Assembly (NCBI GenBank): GCA_964019695.1
Contig: OZ026520.1
Coordinates: 94,651,824 to 94,715,823 of the forward strand
Origin: Loripinus fragilis
Taxonomy: Eukaryota > Mollusca > Bivalvia > Lucinida > Lucinidae
Length of the DNA: 64,000 nt
Direction: 5' to 3'
The notes under the pieces are model-generated. The model saw only the letters and a list, made by a program, of their open reading frames with translations, was not told the DNA's origin and ran no database searches. Positions within the stretch are counted from its first letter, which is position 1. Every line of letters begins with the position of its first letter. Position numbers and translations under genes: made by a program. Positions 33,999-47,700 of the stretch are shown here, piece after piece.

Positions 33999-35084
33999 GG
34001 GGCATAAAACATCAACACAAACAAGGATCCCTAATCATTGCAGTACTGCACCACAGGATTCTATAGTCCAGTGAAAGTGCGGAAAATTGAATTGCAGCCA
34101 GTTCCTTTTTCCAACCTGTGCCAAAAGATAGAGGGTAAACAAGTGTTGCTTGAACTCTCTTTAGCGGCTATTTTTTTTGCAAACAGTGCCAGATTTTGAC
34201 CAGCAGAATTTGGGTCTTCATCTGGATCCAAACCATTTGACTGCTGGTGTTCCTGAAAGAAATTGATAAAAAAGCAGACAAAAACATGAAAAATTACCCA
34301 GCATGCAACTAGTTGAAGGGAATCACCAAATAAGACCGAGATAGTAGTGGAAATGCATAAAACGGGAGTTCAGGAACCCTTTGAAAGATTTTCATTAAAC
34401 CATCTTGGTGAGACGGTGTGCAGAACCCATGACTTAGCTACACAGACTTGAGGTCAGTTAAAAGGGGTTTGGGCTTGAATTGTATGTCCACTCCTTATCT
34501 TCTTTAGCCATTGAAAGATTTTTCATTAAACTTTGGTAAAATGTTATTTCACTGAGACTGTTTGTAGAACCCATGACTCAGCTACGCAGACTCCTCAAAG
34601 TCACAGTTAAACTTTTAAGAGTTCATGGGACTTGGCCTTGAATTTTTTATCTGCTTCATATCTCCTTTACCCTCAAATTTGTTGGAGCTATTTTGTAGCA
34701 GGTAATCCAGAAATCATTCCTGTGAAGTTTGACTAAAATTGGCACAGTGGTATAGAAGACGTCTTTTACAGCAAATTGTTGGCGCCAGACTGCTGACAGT
34801 AGGACATGGAGTGATCACTAAAGCTAACCGTACTTCTCCGGTGTGCTAAGTAAATGCAACAAAACAGTTGAAGCCACTTAAATAGATTTGATTTTTTATT
34901 TTCTTACTTTATAGCGGTTGCAATAGCAGTAATTTGAATCACATTTTTGATGCAAAGCAATTTCCAGGAACAAAATATAATGCTTTCTACAAAGGTGCAG
35001 TATCTGCTCCAAATAAAGGCACAATCTTTTTATACTAATTATGATCTATGTCATAGGTTTAGATAAACAAAATTTCGAGCATAA

Positions 35085-35195
35085 AACTTTAAATATTTTC
35101 TAATCCATCAGTTTGAACATATGTTTTGGGTGCTCAAAAGAACAGTCTCAGGTCATTTGAGAAACCCACAACATATGTTTTGGTAATTTTTTGGC
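35085..35195. repeat. M1 hairpin MITE, copy with damaged core
   Basis: GTTTTGGGTGCTCAAAAGAAC followed by a shortened second arm. Confidence 0.7.
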
Positions 35196-35335
35196 ACACA
35201 AAAGGCCTGATCTATTGCCCTCCAAAAATAGTAAAATTCAAGGTTTTAGAAAATTTCCAGCACTTTTTGAGGCCGATTTAATTTTCAAGAACAGTCCTTC
35301 CTATTTCATTCGGTACTTTTAAGTGTGAATCCAGA

Positions 35336-35570
35336 ACCTGAGGTTATAAAATAAAACTGTTCGTGCTTAACTCAGCTGAGCACAAAATTTCAACTGCTCA
35401 AATATCGACAATTGAAAAAATTATTGCTTTAAGTATCTCAGATGTATTTATCATGCTAATAAATGTTAAAATGCCAACAATAGTTGGCATTTTAACATTT
35501 ATGAGCAGGATAAATTTCATGCTCAGCTGAGTTGAGCATGAGAAAGGTTTAATTACCTCGGGGCCAGGTC
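35336..35570. repeat. M2 MITE, copy
   Basis: Complete, with central AATGCCAACAATAGTTGGCA. Confidence 0.85.
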
Positions 35571-35942
35571 TCCTATGGACATTTACAAAATATTGTACAT
35601 GCAATTTACAGTTACATACACCCAATCACAGAAAAATAGCACTTCTATTCACCATAATAATTAAATCTTGAACACAAAAGAACAATAAATTAGAATTTAA
35701 AACAAAGGATTTAAATAGGATATTAGAGCCAGTACAAATTGGCAAGCAGTCAAGATTCAGTGAATCGTGACTGTGAATCGTGACTGGAGCTGTTGCACCA
35801 GAGCCTTCCCTGCTCGTATTCACAAAATATGGAAGTATATCAGACCGGATGTTTGGCATCTTGCCCCACTAGATAGCAGTGCATGAATGTTTAAAGAGAT
35901 TTGATTGATGCTTATGTGACATTTACTAAAATGTCATTTGGC

Positions 35943-36457
35943 GGGCGTGATTTATGGCTTCTGGAAGCAGAAGACTTTGCGAGAAGAAAACAAATCACAT
36001 GACAGAAGCTGTTCGGAAGATAGAAGATCAAAAACAAATCGAACACACAAAGTAAACCGTTAAAACGTTGTGTTACATCATTTAGAATGTCTATCTACGC
36101 AGTTTCGTATTCCGATTTGTGTGAATTTTTTGGCAAAAAGTATGTCGTGTTCAATTTAATAATCTTTCTTTAGATTATTCCGCATTTAATTTGTCATTGA
36201 CAATAATTTAGTTGGAAATATTAAAACCATTTATACGTATTTTTTATTGCCTAGCTTTTCTACCTCGTGTTGCAAGTGAGCAATCATGTGACCGCTTCTA
36301 TATTCCAGCTTCTACTCAAAATTCGTAAGCGCTAGGAGAGCTTAAAGCAGAAGAGTCCTGTTCGATTTGTCAGAAGCAGAAGAAAAAAGTTTCTTCTAAT
36401 TTCAGAAGATGTATACAATCTTCTTCTAGAACACGTCTTCTGGCATAAATTGCACCC
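35943..36457. repeat. Possible MITE-like element, intergenic
   Basis: The ends GCGTGATTTATGGCTTCTGG and CTTCTGGCATAAATTGCACC are roughly inverted; GAAGCAGAAGA-type motifs recur inside. No TSD found. Confidence 0.4.
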
Positions 36458-36583
36458 TGAGAAATAAGAAAAAAATCTTCACATGCACAGTCTTATCTGG
36501 AGGCTGAAATCTTTCTATCTTGAGATCTAACTGAACACGAAAATAAACAGAGTTCATTTGCAGTGAAAAACACACCTTTAGCA

Positions 36584-36792
36584 AGTTACTCCATAGGTTA
36601 TTTTTAGATCATGACATCATTTTCTGTTTTATACAATATTGAAAAAATTCAAGAAAAATTTAGGTAAAGTTTTGAATACTACTTAAAATATGAAAAAAGG
36701 AGCATTTGCTCCAAATATGCAAATGCTCCATTTTTTCCATAATATTTTCAAATACATAGTATTTCAAAGGCATTATGGAGTAAAGGGTCAAG
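36584..36792. repeat. MITE family M4, copy
   Basis: TTACTCCATAGGTTATTTTTAG start and TTATGGAGTAAAGG end, with an inner GGAGCATTTGCTCC hairpin. Confidence 0.8.
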
Positions 36793-36846
36793 CAAAGCTG
36801 AAGCAATTAAAAAACTTAAACTTGATTCCTAATGGTTTCTTTTATT

Positions 36847-37090
36847 TTTTAATTTAATTATGTCTCCATCAACCATCATGGTCATGTCAAAACAGTCAGT
36901 TCACCTAACCACACTTTTTCTTGGATTAGCTTGACTAAGAAGTTAACCAGTACATCATGCACATACTTTTGCTTGTAACTGACAACAATCCTTCTTGTAT
37001 CGTGGAAGGAGGAGAATGACAGAAGAAATTACTTTATGATCAATCTCTACGAAAGTATGGGACAGGGATGGGATCAAACTCGCCCGATGG
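36847..37090 (-). mobile_element. SINE-B copy, reversed
   Basis: Reverse complement of the SINE-B body, from GGATCAAACTCGCC (box B side) to CATCATGGTCATGTC. Confidence 0.75.
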
Positions 37091-37205
37091 TTTCATAGAT
37101 CATGAACACCAACAATTGCAACATGATTTAACTCTATTTCACAATTTATGACCCCATTTCATTTGGTATGCTAAATTTTGATTACATTATGAAATCAAGA
37201 AATTG

Positions 37206-37436
37206 GAGCCGCAGCATGTGATTTTCAACAAAATGGTAAGTTCGACCAGCAAAGGCTCAGACCAGCCTGTGCATATGCAGTCTGATCAGAGCCTTTGCTA
37301 GTCGCTTAAATATTATACGACCGATAAGCTACTGAGCATAATTTAGAGTTTCTGAGCTTAAAAGGAGGCTGCACAGGCTCGTCTGAGTCTACACTTGTCA
37401 AAATGCCACATTGTTGGAAATCACTTGTCACGGCTC
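37206..37436. repeat. M5 MITE, copy, opposite orientation
   Basis: GAGCCGCAGCATGTGATTTTC start and ATCACTTGTCACGGCTC end, with GGAGGCTGCACAGGCTCGTC inside. Confidence 0.8.
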
Positions 37437-37514
37437 ATTGACAAAAAATGAGAAACACTCGTTATAAAGTCATCTTACAAATAGGCCTCATGGCAAGAAA
37501 ATCTGATGTTCATA

Positions 37515-37690
37515 GGTTTTATAGATAAACAAAATTTTTGAGCGTAAAATGGTAAAAATTTCCTTACTCATCAGTTTAATAAAATGCTTTGGGTACTCAA
37601 AAGAACCATCTCATTGAGACAGTTCTTTTGAGTACCCACAACATATGTTTTGGTTGTGAAATAAGAAAATTATTTTTTGTCACACTCTTA
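37515..37690. repeat. M1 hairpin MITE, copy
   Basis: GGTACTCAAAAGAACCATCTC / GAGACAGTTCTTTTGAGTACC stem with the conserved flanks. Confidence 0.8.
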
Positions 37691-38621
37691 ATTAAAGGTC
37701 TGGTTCGAGCCTTGTCTGTATTTAAACCCCAGACAGAAAATCTTCCTGTGAGGAATATTAGGGTCATTCAATAAGTAACTAGCCTACCCTACTTCCGATC
37801 AAGACCTAATGTTTGAAAAATATATTATCTAATAATTTAACAAAAATTAGCAACCATTTAAAGTGTGCTAACATGACTTGGAAATATGCAACAAGAGTCA
37901 TTTACAAACGGCAAATCGCAAGACGTTTTCTTGAAACTCAGCTATAATCGAGGCCAATTGAATAGAATTTTCTTAAAAAAAGTTTCCCCACTCTTGAAAA
38001 AAAATCAAAATATTCAAAATTAATAGTTACGTTTTTCTTTAGAAAAAAAATAGAAATTTGCTTTTTTTTAAAAGAAAAGAGAATTCAGACATTTTACTCC
38101 TTTCTAATTTGACGAAAAAGTTGTTATAATTATATTCAAATATTATTTGATATATTACATAAATAGTTGTTAAAAGTTTTACTTTCTGAGAGCTTCCAAC
38201 ATGTCTGAAAAGAGTTATGTTTCAGTGTTCTTAACCATGGGCCACTTAAATTGGTATTGTGATTTATCAAATTATGCAATCTTATTGCTTTATATACCAC
38301 CATGTAGGCGACAAATTTTCCGTTCCATTAATATATTACCCATGCAAACTCCATTTTTCATACAGAAATTTAGGTAACAACCAAATTTGACAAAAGAAAA
38401 CCATTTGACTCTCTGGCCATGCTTAAAGACATGATGAATTCTCAACTAATGAACCAATAATGCTTAAATTTTGTACATATGTCTTAATATGGTGACCAAA
38501 CAAACTGTGAAAATCTTGACTGTTTGGGCGAGTTAAAAACAGGTCAGGCTGGTTACTTGTAGATCACCCTCGTAGATAATAAAATATTCTATTAACAATT
38601 GATAACGGTTCCTAAAAGTCC

Positions 38622-38753
38622 TCATACAGCATATAACAGTTTGGCATGTAGTGACAAAACGTCTGAGACTGTATGACTGGTCACTTCTTCCTTCTGATCT
38701 TTATTGCGGAAAAGCTTGACTTGCTTCCCATTGACATTGAAGATGGCTTTGGC
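38622..38753 (-). CDS. IARS1: IARS1 last coding exon with stop
   Basis: 132 bp, 43 codons and TGA, starting AKAIFNVNGKQVKLF and ending LHAKLLYAV. Acceptor TTTTTCAG. I did not find a convincing canonical polyadenylation hexamer within about 100 bases downstream. Confidence 0.9.
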   Translation of the reverse strand, partial: AKAIFNVNGKQVKLFRNKDQKEEVTSHTVSDVLSLHAKLLYAV

Positions 38754-41700
38754 CTGAAAAAGAAATGTTTGATGATTTTATAGAAGTAAATAGTTTATTT
38801 AAAATAAGAGCTGTTGCAGGAATAATTAGCTCAACTTAAATACATTTTGCATCTCAACATTAGCATTTACCGGTAGATAAGCTAATTACAGTAAAACCTG
38901 TCTTAAGAGGCCACTCAAAAAGAAGACCAAAAATTGGTTTTAAGATCAATTATGGCTTAATGCAGGTCAAACAATACTTTCCAACCTTCACTACGCCACC
39001 ATTTGTCTTTAAGACCTTTGCTTTGTCTTTTTTGGGGTGGCCACTTAAGACAGGTTTTACTGTAGGGTAATTGTTCTAAATATTTTTTCTCTTTCTGTTC
39101 TCAAATAAAATGTTGGTTATCAGGTCTGAAATTCACAAAATGCTAGTCCAAATAGGGTAGACCCTGATCAGCCTGCTTCTGAAGCAGTCCAATCTGGGTC
39201 TGCACTGTTTGTCTAGGTCAGTCTGGCAGGCAACTAGTGATCCAAATTTTAGAACATTTATGGTAAGTGAAAAATTCTAACTGGTTACTGAACCAGATGA
39301 AGATGGTACAGACTTTACTTTAACCCTTTACTCCATATGCTATTTTTAGATCATGACATCATTTTCTATTTTTAGACAATATTGCAAAAAAATCAAGTTT
39401 CCCATATCAATGAGTCCAACTGCAAACTATGAGTCCAGAACACTATTTTTAATGACAAGTCTGCAATGCTATTGCATGCTGGGACTCACTGAAATAATAA
39501 CTTTGCATCCCAGAGACAAAATTATGCGCAACTGATGCAAGATGCCCAGGTAACAAAATCACTTATCAAGAAAAGTTTAAGTTAAGTTTTGAATACTTTT
39601 GAAAATATTATGGAAAAAGGAGCATTTGCTCCAGAAGAGCAAATGCTCCATTTCCATAATATTTTCAAATACATGATATTTCAAAGGCGCTATTATGGAG
39701 TTATGGTTTAACCTTAAAAATCTTTAGTATCTAACAGCAGGCCAGGAATGGACTGGTTTTATCTAGGGATTCAGGAGAATAAGCCCTAAACATTAAAAAG
39801 CTTTACTATAAAGCATCAACCAAACATCAAAGTAAGTAAGGTTGCAAAGATCAGGAATCGATACAATCAAGTACCACACCTGACCCAGGATACCAATGGG
39901 AAAGTGACAACTCACAGAAGACACCACAAACGAGAGCCAAGAGGTCAGCCCTTTCCCAGCAGGTGACCACGAAGCACATATAAACAGACGCGCACAAAAC
40001 ATAGCAAACACAAGACAGAACAAAAACAAAAAAGATCCACAAAAGAAGTACCGCCTTGGAACGGTCAGTAAAATATTTTACTGGAGGGCTTAAACCGGTT
40101 TAACGGCGCCAACCTCACCCTTAATTCAGATGTGGATCAAGACACATAGATATTTGGTTTGCATGAAAGACCCCTAACTTATCAATGCATCATCTCCTAA
40201 AACATATAAATCAAGATATAACAAGGAGATAAAGCAAGGATAAGGACTCAACAGTAAATTAAACTGAATACCGGAGCAAAAGAAATCCAACAGGTAAACC
40301 CCGGTGGGCCCGACAAACAGCCAAAGCATCAGGCCCCTACCATCTCATCAATAGATAAGTCTTTAAGTCGGAACCATCATAGAGTCTGAAGTCCGACCCA
40401 CTCAAGTTATATTTACATTCTCAGTGTAGTTGCCTCAGGTGAAACCAACATTTCTGGATGCTTGCATTTCTCGATGCAAAACATTGAAATGTCATGTGAT
40501 CTAGACCGCCCCTCTAGGCGGAGGAACATCAACGTCAGCCAATAATGTTCTTTGTTTATCAACATTTACATGACATCATTCACATATCACCACATCGTAA
40601 TGTTCACAAGTTTAGCTCCCGTGCTGCTCCATCACCTCTGTTACAAATGAAATATTTCATTATATAACCATAACTGACCGGGTTGGGTGGAAGATAATTA
40701 AATTTGATTGATAATATAGAATGTAAATATAAGGATTGAAATTCATATTTTAAGTTTGCACTGGATGATGAAAAAAATTAGCTATTTTAACAAGATTTTA
40801 ATTAAAATAGCTAATGTTTTTCATCATCCAGAGCAAGCTTAAAATATGAATTTCAATCCTTAATAACATATGCACACCCGAACTCATAACCCTGCCTTCA
40901 ATTCTTGTACTTTGTACATGCAAGCATTTGGAAAGTTTTATAATGGTCCCCACCCAAACTCTTGTTGTCATCTGCTGACTTTTCAAAATTAATTTTTGAA
41001 AAAATTCTTTCAGAAACACTAGTGACATGCTGCTTGGATCCATATCAGGACAGACATGAGCGTCCTGATCTAGGTCCAACTTTTCGTAAAAGAAATCGGC
41101 AGACAACAAAAGATGTCACTAGTAAGTAAAGAGTTGATATTGGGTATGGATGAAGAGCTGATTTGATTTTGTTCTTGCTAAAAAAGTTCCACAAACCACA
41201 CATCCTCCACTTTTTTTCTTATTTCTCAACCAAAACATATGTTGTGAGTACTTAAAAGAACCGTATTGAGAGGGTTCTTTTGAGCACCAAAAACAAATTT
41301 TAAAACTGCTGGATAAGAAAATATTCTAAATTTTATGTTCTAAAATTGTGTTCATCTCCAGCATTGTCATAACATATGGGCATCAGGCCCCGAGGTTATA
41401 AAAAATGTCATGCTCAACTCAACTGAGCACAAAATTTCACCTGCTCATAATAACTAAAATACCTACAAATGAAGAAGTTTCTTGCTTTAAGTCTCTCAGA
41501 TGTATTTCTCATGCTAATAAATGTTAAAATGCCAACAATTGTTGGCATTTTAACATTTATGAGCAGGATAAATTTCGTGCTCAGCTGAGTTGAGCATGGA
41601 AAAAGTTTTATAACCTCGAGGTCTGGTTTGCACAAAGCGCACAGATATTTATGAACATTTAGGGTGAACAGTTATTTCTGTTATGAAACAGCTAAATGTT

Positions 41701-44700
41701 TTAGATTATATTTTACCTGCTCCATCATGTGCTCCACTTCAAGCGACTCTCCCCTTGGGTTCTCTAAGAGTAATGTCCCTTTCTGACCTTTATACTCCAC
41801 ATTAGCAAAATGACACACTGGCGATACCAAGGTGCTGGGACCAGTTTTACTTTCCTGATTGACAGCCACATACAGAGTTTTTGATGAGAAGTTTGCTGTG
41901 TTTGAGCCCGGTTGGACTGGTGCTGTTAAATTGCAATCTGTATAGACTTGCACCCTTCTACCACGCAGTCCAAACACAGACTGTATCTGAAAATAAAATT
42001 CAGATTGTGGCATATGAAAATGAGTGGTGAGCCGGGGCCTCTTCATATTCAAACTAAAGAGAATATTCAGCAATATTTACATTTTTAAAGCAAGCCTTAA
42101 ATAAATCTTGAGATTTTTGCGACCGTTCATAGCCTCACGGAAGACATAAATTTGATTGACAGCTGCCAAGCTCACTTGCCCGTGCAATAAGCTTCCACCA
42201 AAAGTGACACTATTGTTGTGATTGACAGCCAGCCTCACCTGATTCACACATGCAAAACGAGCCTCCGTGTTCAGACTGGCTATTCCGCTTTTCCATTTTA
42301 CTCTCCAACAAAACCGTTAATACAATTACATATTAAATACAAAACTGTTTTGTTACTAAAATTGTAAATAATTTCTATATATTAGATATTTATAATAAAA
42401 TGTAAATAGAAGTAATAAATTCTATTCTTGAAATGTTCATGGAATCATGAATACTTTGGGTCTCTTGCAAAATAAACGTGAAGCCCTCGAAGGCTTCACG
42501 TTAACTTTGAATGAAACCAGAAGTATTCATGATTCATGAACATTCCAAAAATCGAATTCGTTTCTTAAATAACCCTATTATTACCATATTTGTCCTAATG
42601 AGAGCACCTGCTCAAGCATACACACATAGCACTTTATGGGTGGTTTACACTATATGAACTGGTCCTTGAGACAAAACGCAGTGCACATTAACAATAGATA
42701 TAGCTGCTGTTTCTTGAGTTATTGCCCTTCGTTAACTCTTTGCCCCCTGGGAAATTTTTCATGTTTTTTGTCGACTGCTGATTTTTTTCAAAATCAAATT
42801 CCAAAAATTCTTTCAGGAGTACCATCTGAGTGTCAAACAGATTGGATCCAGATCAGGTCTGACATTTTGTCAAGTCTAATCTAGGTCCAATCTGTTTGCA
42901 AAGGTTATGAGCAGACAACACTAGTGGGCAATGAGTTAATTTTGATATTGAGCATAAAAGTTCTTTTGAATGATACTGTTAAAAGTATTCATCACTTCTA
43001 CAACCCCACTGTGGACAAGCATCGCTGCAAACAAACACTAATCTCCAGTTTTAGATGTGTGGACAGGTTGTTCTCTGACAGAATTCATATACAGACATGT
43101 TTGTGTTAAATTAAAGGACTTCTAAAAAGATTTATTACTGATAAGTTGTTAACAAGGACTACAAGTTTATGAAAATACTGATTTACACATTAAAATTCTA
43201 TTTAGAAAATGCTAAACTGAGATAATGAAATTAGTATTAGAAAATTGGTATAAAATTGTTGTGCCTGTATTTGGCTGAATAAGGTCTCCAGCAACAGTGA
43301 TAAATCCTACAGAAAATAGTAAAATTCAAGGACATTTTTAAGTTCTTGCAGTTTCAAGGCAATTAATTTTCAATGACTGTTCAACATGTCTCCATCAACA
43401 GTGTTATATCCTACAGAAAATAGCAAAATTCAAGGACCTTTTAAGTCCTTGCAGTGATTTTCCAGTGCTTTTCAAGCCAGTTAAATCGTCAAGGACTTTT
43501 CAACAAAGTCCTGACTACTCTTATAATTTAGTCTAGCAATGAATCGCCTACCTGCTGTGAAAGACCAGTGGCATCCAGCATGTTCTGTCCTTGAGGATTC
43601 TCAAGCAGCACAGTAGCCTGTGTGCCCGTTACACCCTCATTGGGACTCAAACCACATAACTTCACATTAACAAACTTGCAAAATGGTTTGACATCATTAG
43701 GGACTGGGGCAGGGGCCAGTTCATCTACAGCTGTTTTAACAGATCCCTCATCTCTACTGGTGAGAGTCATCTCCAACTTGTAAGACTTCAACTGTCAACA
43801 AGAGAATCAGATCAATAGAAACATCAATGGGACAAGATTTTACCAAACCCTTTATACAGTAACTCCTGTCTTAAACGACCACTCTCAAAAAGACCAAAAA
43901 TTGATTATCAAGACTATTTATCGCTTAATGCATGTCAAAAGTATTGCCGAATGCTCCACAGGGAGCATTCTGCAATATTTTTGACCTTCATTAAGCTACC
44001 ATTTGTCATTAAGATCATTGTTTTGTCTATTTTGACTGGCTGTCTTACACAGGTTTTTCTGTATACAGATTTTACATTTTTTCAACATTCTGTGGCATTT
44101 CATGCATGTCTTCACTGTTTGCCAAAGTACCCATTTAGGGGTTTCCAGTATGCAAAGGATTATATCCGCAAGCTTAATGAGGATCCATACAGAAATATAC
44201 TGTAAATTCGGAATTATTAGCGAGAATTTAATTTTCTCGCATAGCATTAAAAGACATATTTGTGAGGTTAAAGTTCGCGAATATGGCATTATTTACCTAT
44301 ATCAGAAAACGACAAGAGTGTTTTCGCCAATTTGAGGATTTTATTTTCACGAAACTTCTCATATTCAAAGTTTTGCAAAAATAAAACCCTCCCAAAAATT
44401 TCCAAATTTACAGTATAGCTTTTAGTCTGAATTGTTACTATACTCTGTATGAGTAAGCAAGAGTCTGGCAAGGTTGCAGGAGTGAGCGAGTGACAGAATG
44501 GCAATCAGTATAGACCCTGATGAAACCACTATTGGGGCAGTTTAATCAGGGTCTATACTGTTTGCTCAGTCCTACCTTTCCAAATATTTACATGGGTGAA
44601 AGTTTTCAGGATTAACCTGAATTCAATTTGATGCTGAATTAGGAAGATTATAATAGATTTTCTGATGAATTTTCTAAACACAATTAACCATCTAAACATG

Positions 44701-47700
44701 AAATTATTCATTTTTGTAGGAATCCTGCAAGTTTAAAAAATTGAATTTCTAAAATTCAGGATTTTAGAAATTTTGAACTTTCACCCATGTGTTTAGAATA
44801 ATCACCATAATCAATAAGGCTTATGAAAGGAGATTATGGTTTCTCTCTGGTGCTTTTACTGTAACTCCATAGAATGCTAATAGTGGTACCATTGTTGGCT
44901 ATTGGGTTGGCAAAGGTGCCATCATTTTATTGGCACCCCAGCACTTTGGCTATGCTTGGCAAATGTCTGTGATTTCAGTAGTTGGGTGTGTGGGGAGAAG
45001 GGGCCTGCCGTGATTGCAGTAGTATTGTGGTGAGAAGGTGGGGTTTGTAAAGTCTTCAGTGTATCAGAGAATCACCCAGATACAACATAGTCATAGGGCC
45101 AGTCAAGCAAAAAAAAAAATTCAGCGTAAAATTGTAAATATTTCTTATCCATCAGTTTAAACATGTGTGTGGGTGCTCATTGAGACGGTTCTTTTGAGTA
45201 CCCACAACATATGTTTTGGATGTGAAATAAAGAAAATAGATTTCCAATACAAACTCTTATCTAGAGGCCTGCATAGTGGTGCAAATCATTCAGCCCTCTC
45301 TCTCGGATATGGCCAGATATGAATAAAATTTTGTTGACAGGGCTGTTGATCTCAGCACAAACAATTTCAAGTCAGCATATGAAAGTGGTCTTCTCTCGGC
45401 CCACCAGCAAAACACTATTTGAATGGCATTCTCTGGTGGGCCCATAGTGGCCTTATATTACATGCTGCCTGGGTTTAAAGGGAATTTTAACCCTTAAAGC
45501 GCCAAGAAAAAATGCATCTGAAATTGTTGTCTGCTGAAGTCGTCTGCTGCAAATAATTGTCTAACATTACTGACAAATCAAGGAGAGAAGCAAACAGTGT
45601 GGACCTAGAACAGACTGCTACTATAGGAGCAGTCTGGTCTGGGTCCACACTGCTTGTCATAGAGGCTTCTTAAACATTACAGCAGACGAGGAAAGCAGAC
45701 GACTTTTGATGTGATTGGCGCATTAAGGGTTAATCACCTTTCCACTTCTATAACACAATACTAACCTGTGTTGCTTCTTTTACAAGGGTTTTGACACCCT
45801 GGGCAACTGGGTATGGTTTCAAAGGTTGTTTTATGGTTGAGAAGATGAAGTCGGAGAAATCTGTTATGATCTTCTCCAACTCCGGCGATATCTGGTAGTA
45901 TACAGTGATGTTATCAGAGGGCACCAAACCAGCCTGAAAGATTATATGAGTATAACATACAAGTTGGCATGTGTTTACAGCAAAGATTCAAATCAGTCTG
46001 AGCATCCACACAGTTGGGTGGAAGTTAATTAAGTAAATTTAATTTATAATATAGAATGTAAATATAAGGATTGAAATTCATATTTTAAGCTTGCACTGGA
46101 TGACGAAATACATTAGCTATTTTATTGCTTCTGAGAAGCCCTTCAAGTTTCCTCATCCAGTGCAAGCTTAAAATATGAGTTTCAATCCTTAATTATTAGA
46201 GGCATTTGCATATATGTGATTTGTATCAAAATCTTGTGTGCTAGCACATCAATGTTAAAAATGAGTAGTAAGAAAACCAGCAATAATTATGAATACTATA
46301 AAAATATGGTATTTTAATATTACAATTTAACGGATGGGTGCTTGCAGCTTAATCTTTAATAAAGGCGCCTTACACAATTTACAAAAATCTTTCAGGAACA
46401 CTATCAGAGGAAAACAGTATCAGATAAGGCCCGATGTTTTGTTGCCACATTTTGTCAGTCCTGAACTGGGTCCAAGCTCTTTGCACCGGTTATAGGCAGA
46501 GGACAAAAGTCTCTACTAGGGGGTAAGAGTTAACCCTTTACGCCATAGGCTATTTTAAGATAATGGCATCATCTACTATTTTTAGACAACTTTGAAAAAA
46601 ATTCAAGTTAAGTTTTGAATATTTTTGAAAATAAAATGAAAAATGGAGCATTTGCTCCAAAAGAGTAAATGCTCCATTTTCCAAAATATTGTCAAAATAC
46701 ACTATATTTCAAAGGTGTCAAAAGGCATTATAATGGAGTAAAGAGTTAAATACTAATACCTTTTTCCTGAGTTTCTGTATACGGTTTACCACTTCTCTGG
46801 CGACACCCTCATCTAACATGGATTGATCAGGTGAAACATCTACTAGTACCAATACCTGCAATGATGAATGAAACTATATCTCAAGATTATCTCATGACAT
46901 TGTGGTTTCAGCAAACTCACCATTTTTTGAACCTTTCCCTCATGAATATTCATGCTAAACTCCACCCACTATGAACAATTATATAAACTGCTCAATAAAA
47001 GTTTAGCACGGATAAATAAAAATTGATATTTTTTTGAGCAAATGGCGTAAATATATAAAATTTCTGCTGAAATGATGGTTTGATATAAGATAACATTAAG
47101 GAAAGCAATTGGTATACTTTAATTGGATTTCTACTGCGTCGTTCATTACTTTAAACAAAAGAGGGGTCAAAAACGTGTTTCAACTGCATTATTGGCAATA
47201 CAAAATTGATACAGCATCGGTTTATAAAGTCCTTCGTTTTCCAGCTTGGTCGATTCAGTCATTCTGAAAAAATAAAGGTCGTCTCCATTGAGCATTTGAA
47301 GCCAAAGTTGAGTCTTTATAACAACTAACGTCGTTGTTATAATGACGTTTACAAGTCAAAAACAGTACTGTTTTCGTTGTGTAGGCATGCTTAATTGAAA
47401 GGGTTTTCATGTTTAAGAGGATGTCAAAAGAGAGACAATTAAGGGTAAGGCACATTTATAAAATTTTGTCCCTGGGAATTTAATTCATAAAAAAGTGACG
47501 TTAATCTGAAGTTGAGGCTAAATGTAGGCGGTAACGCTATCTAAAGAAGACGTTTTCAAAGGATCAAGTAGCAGAAATGTTCCTGGTACTTGTGCCACTC
47601 CAGTATCAAAAAGATTACTTGACCGCTTGATTCAGTTTGCTAAAAAGTCAAGAAGTTGAAAAAAAACTATTTTAACGTCATAATAGAACTATAAAACGTG

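Larger units (their letters stand above)
32830..38621. other. Intergenic region between convergent RPL29 and IARS1
   Basis: About 5.8 kb with no coding signal; filled by the SINE-A fragment, M1, M2, M4, M5 and M7 MITEs, a reversed SINE-B and a possible MITE-like element. Confidence 0.6.

Noticed and set aside
31281..35625. Open frames with ILLINVKMPTIVGILTF
   Set aside because: Translation of the M2 palindromic MITE, found again at 41414-41635; not a protein family.
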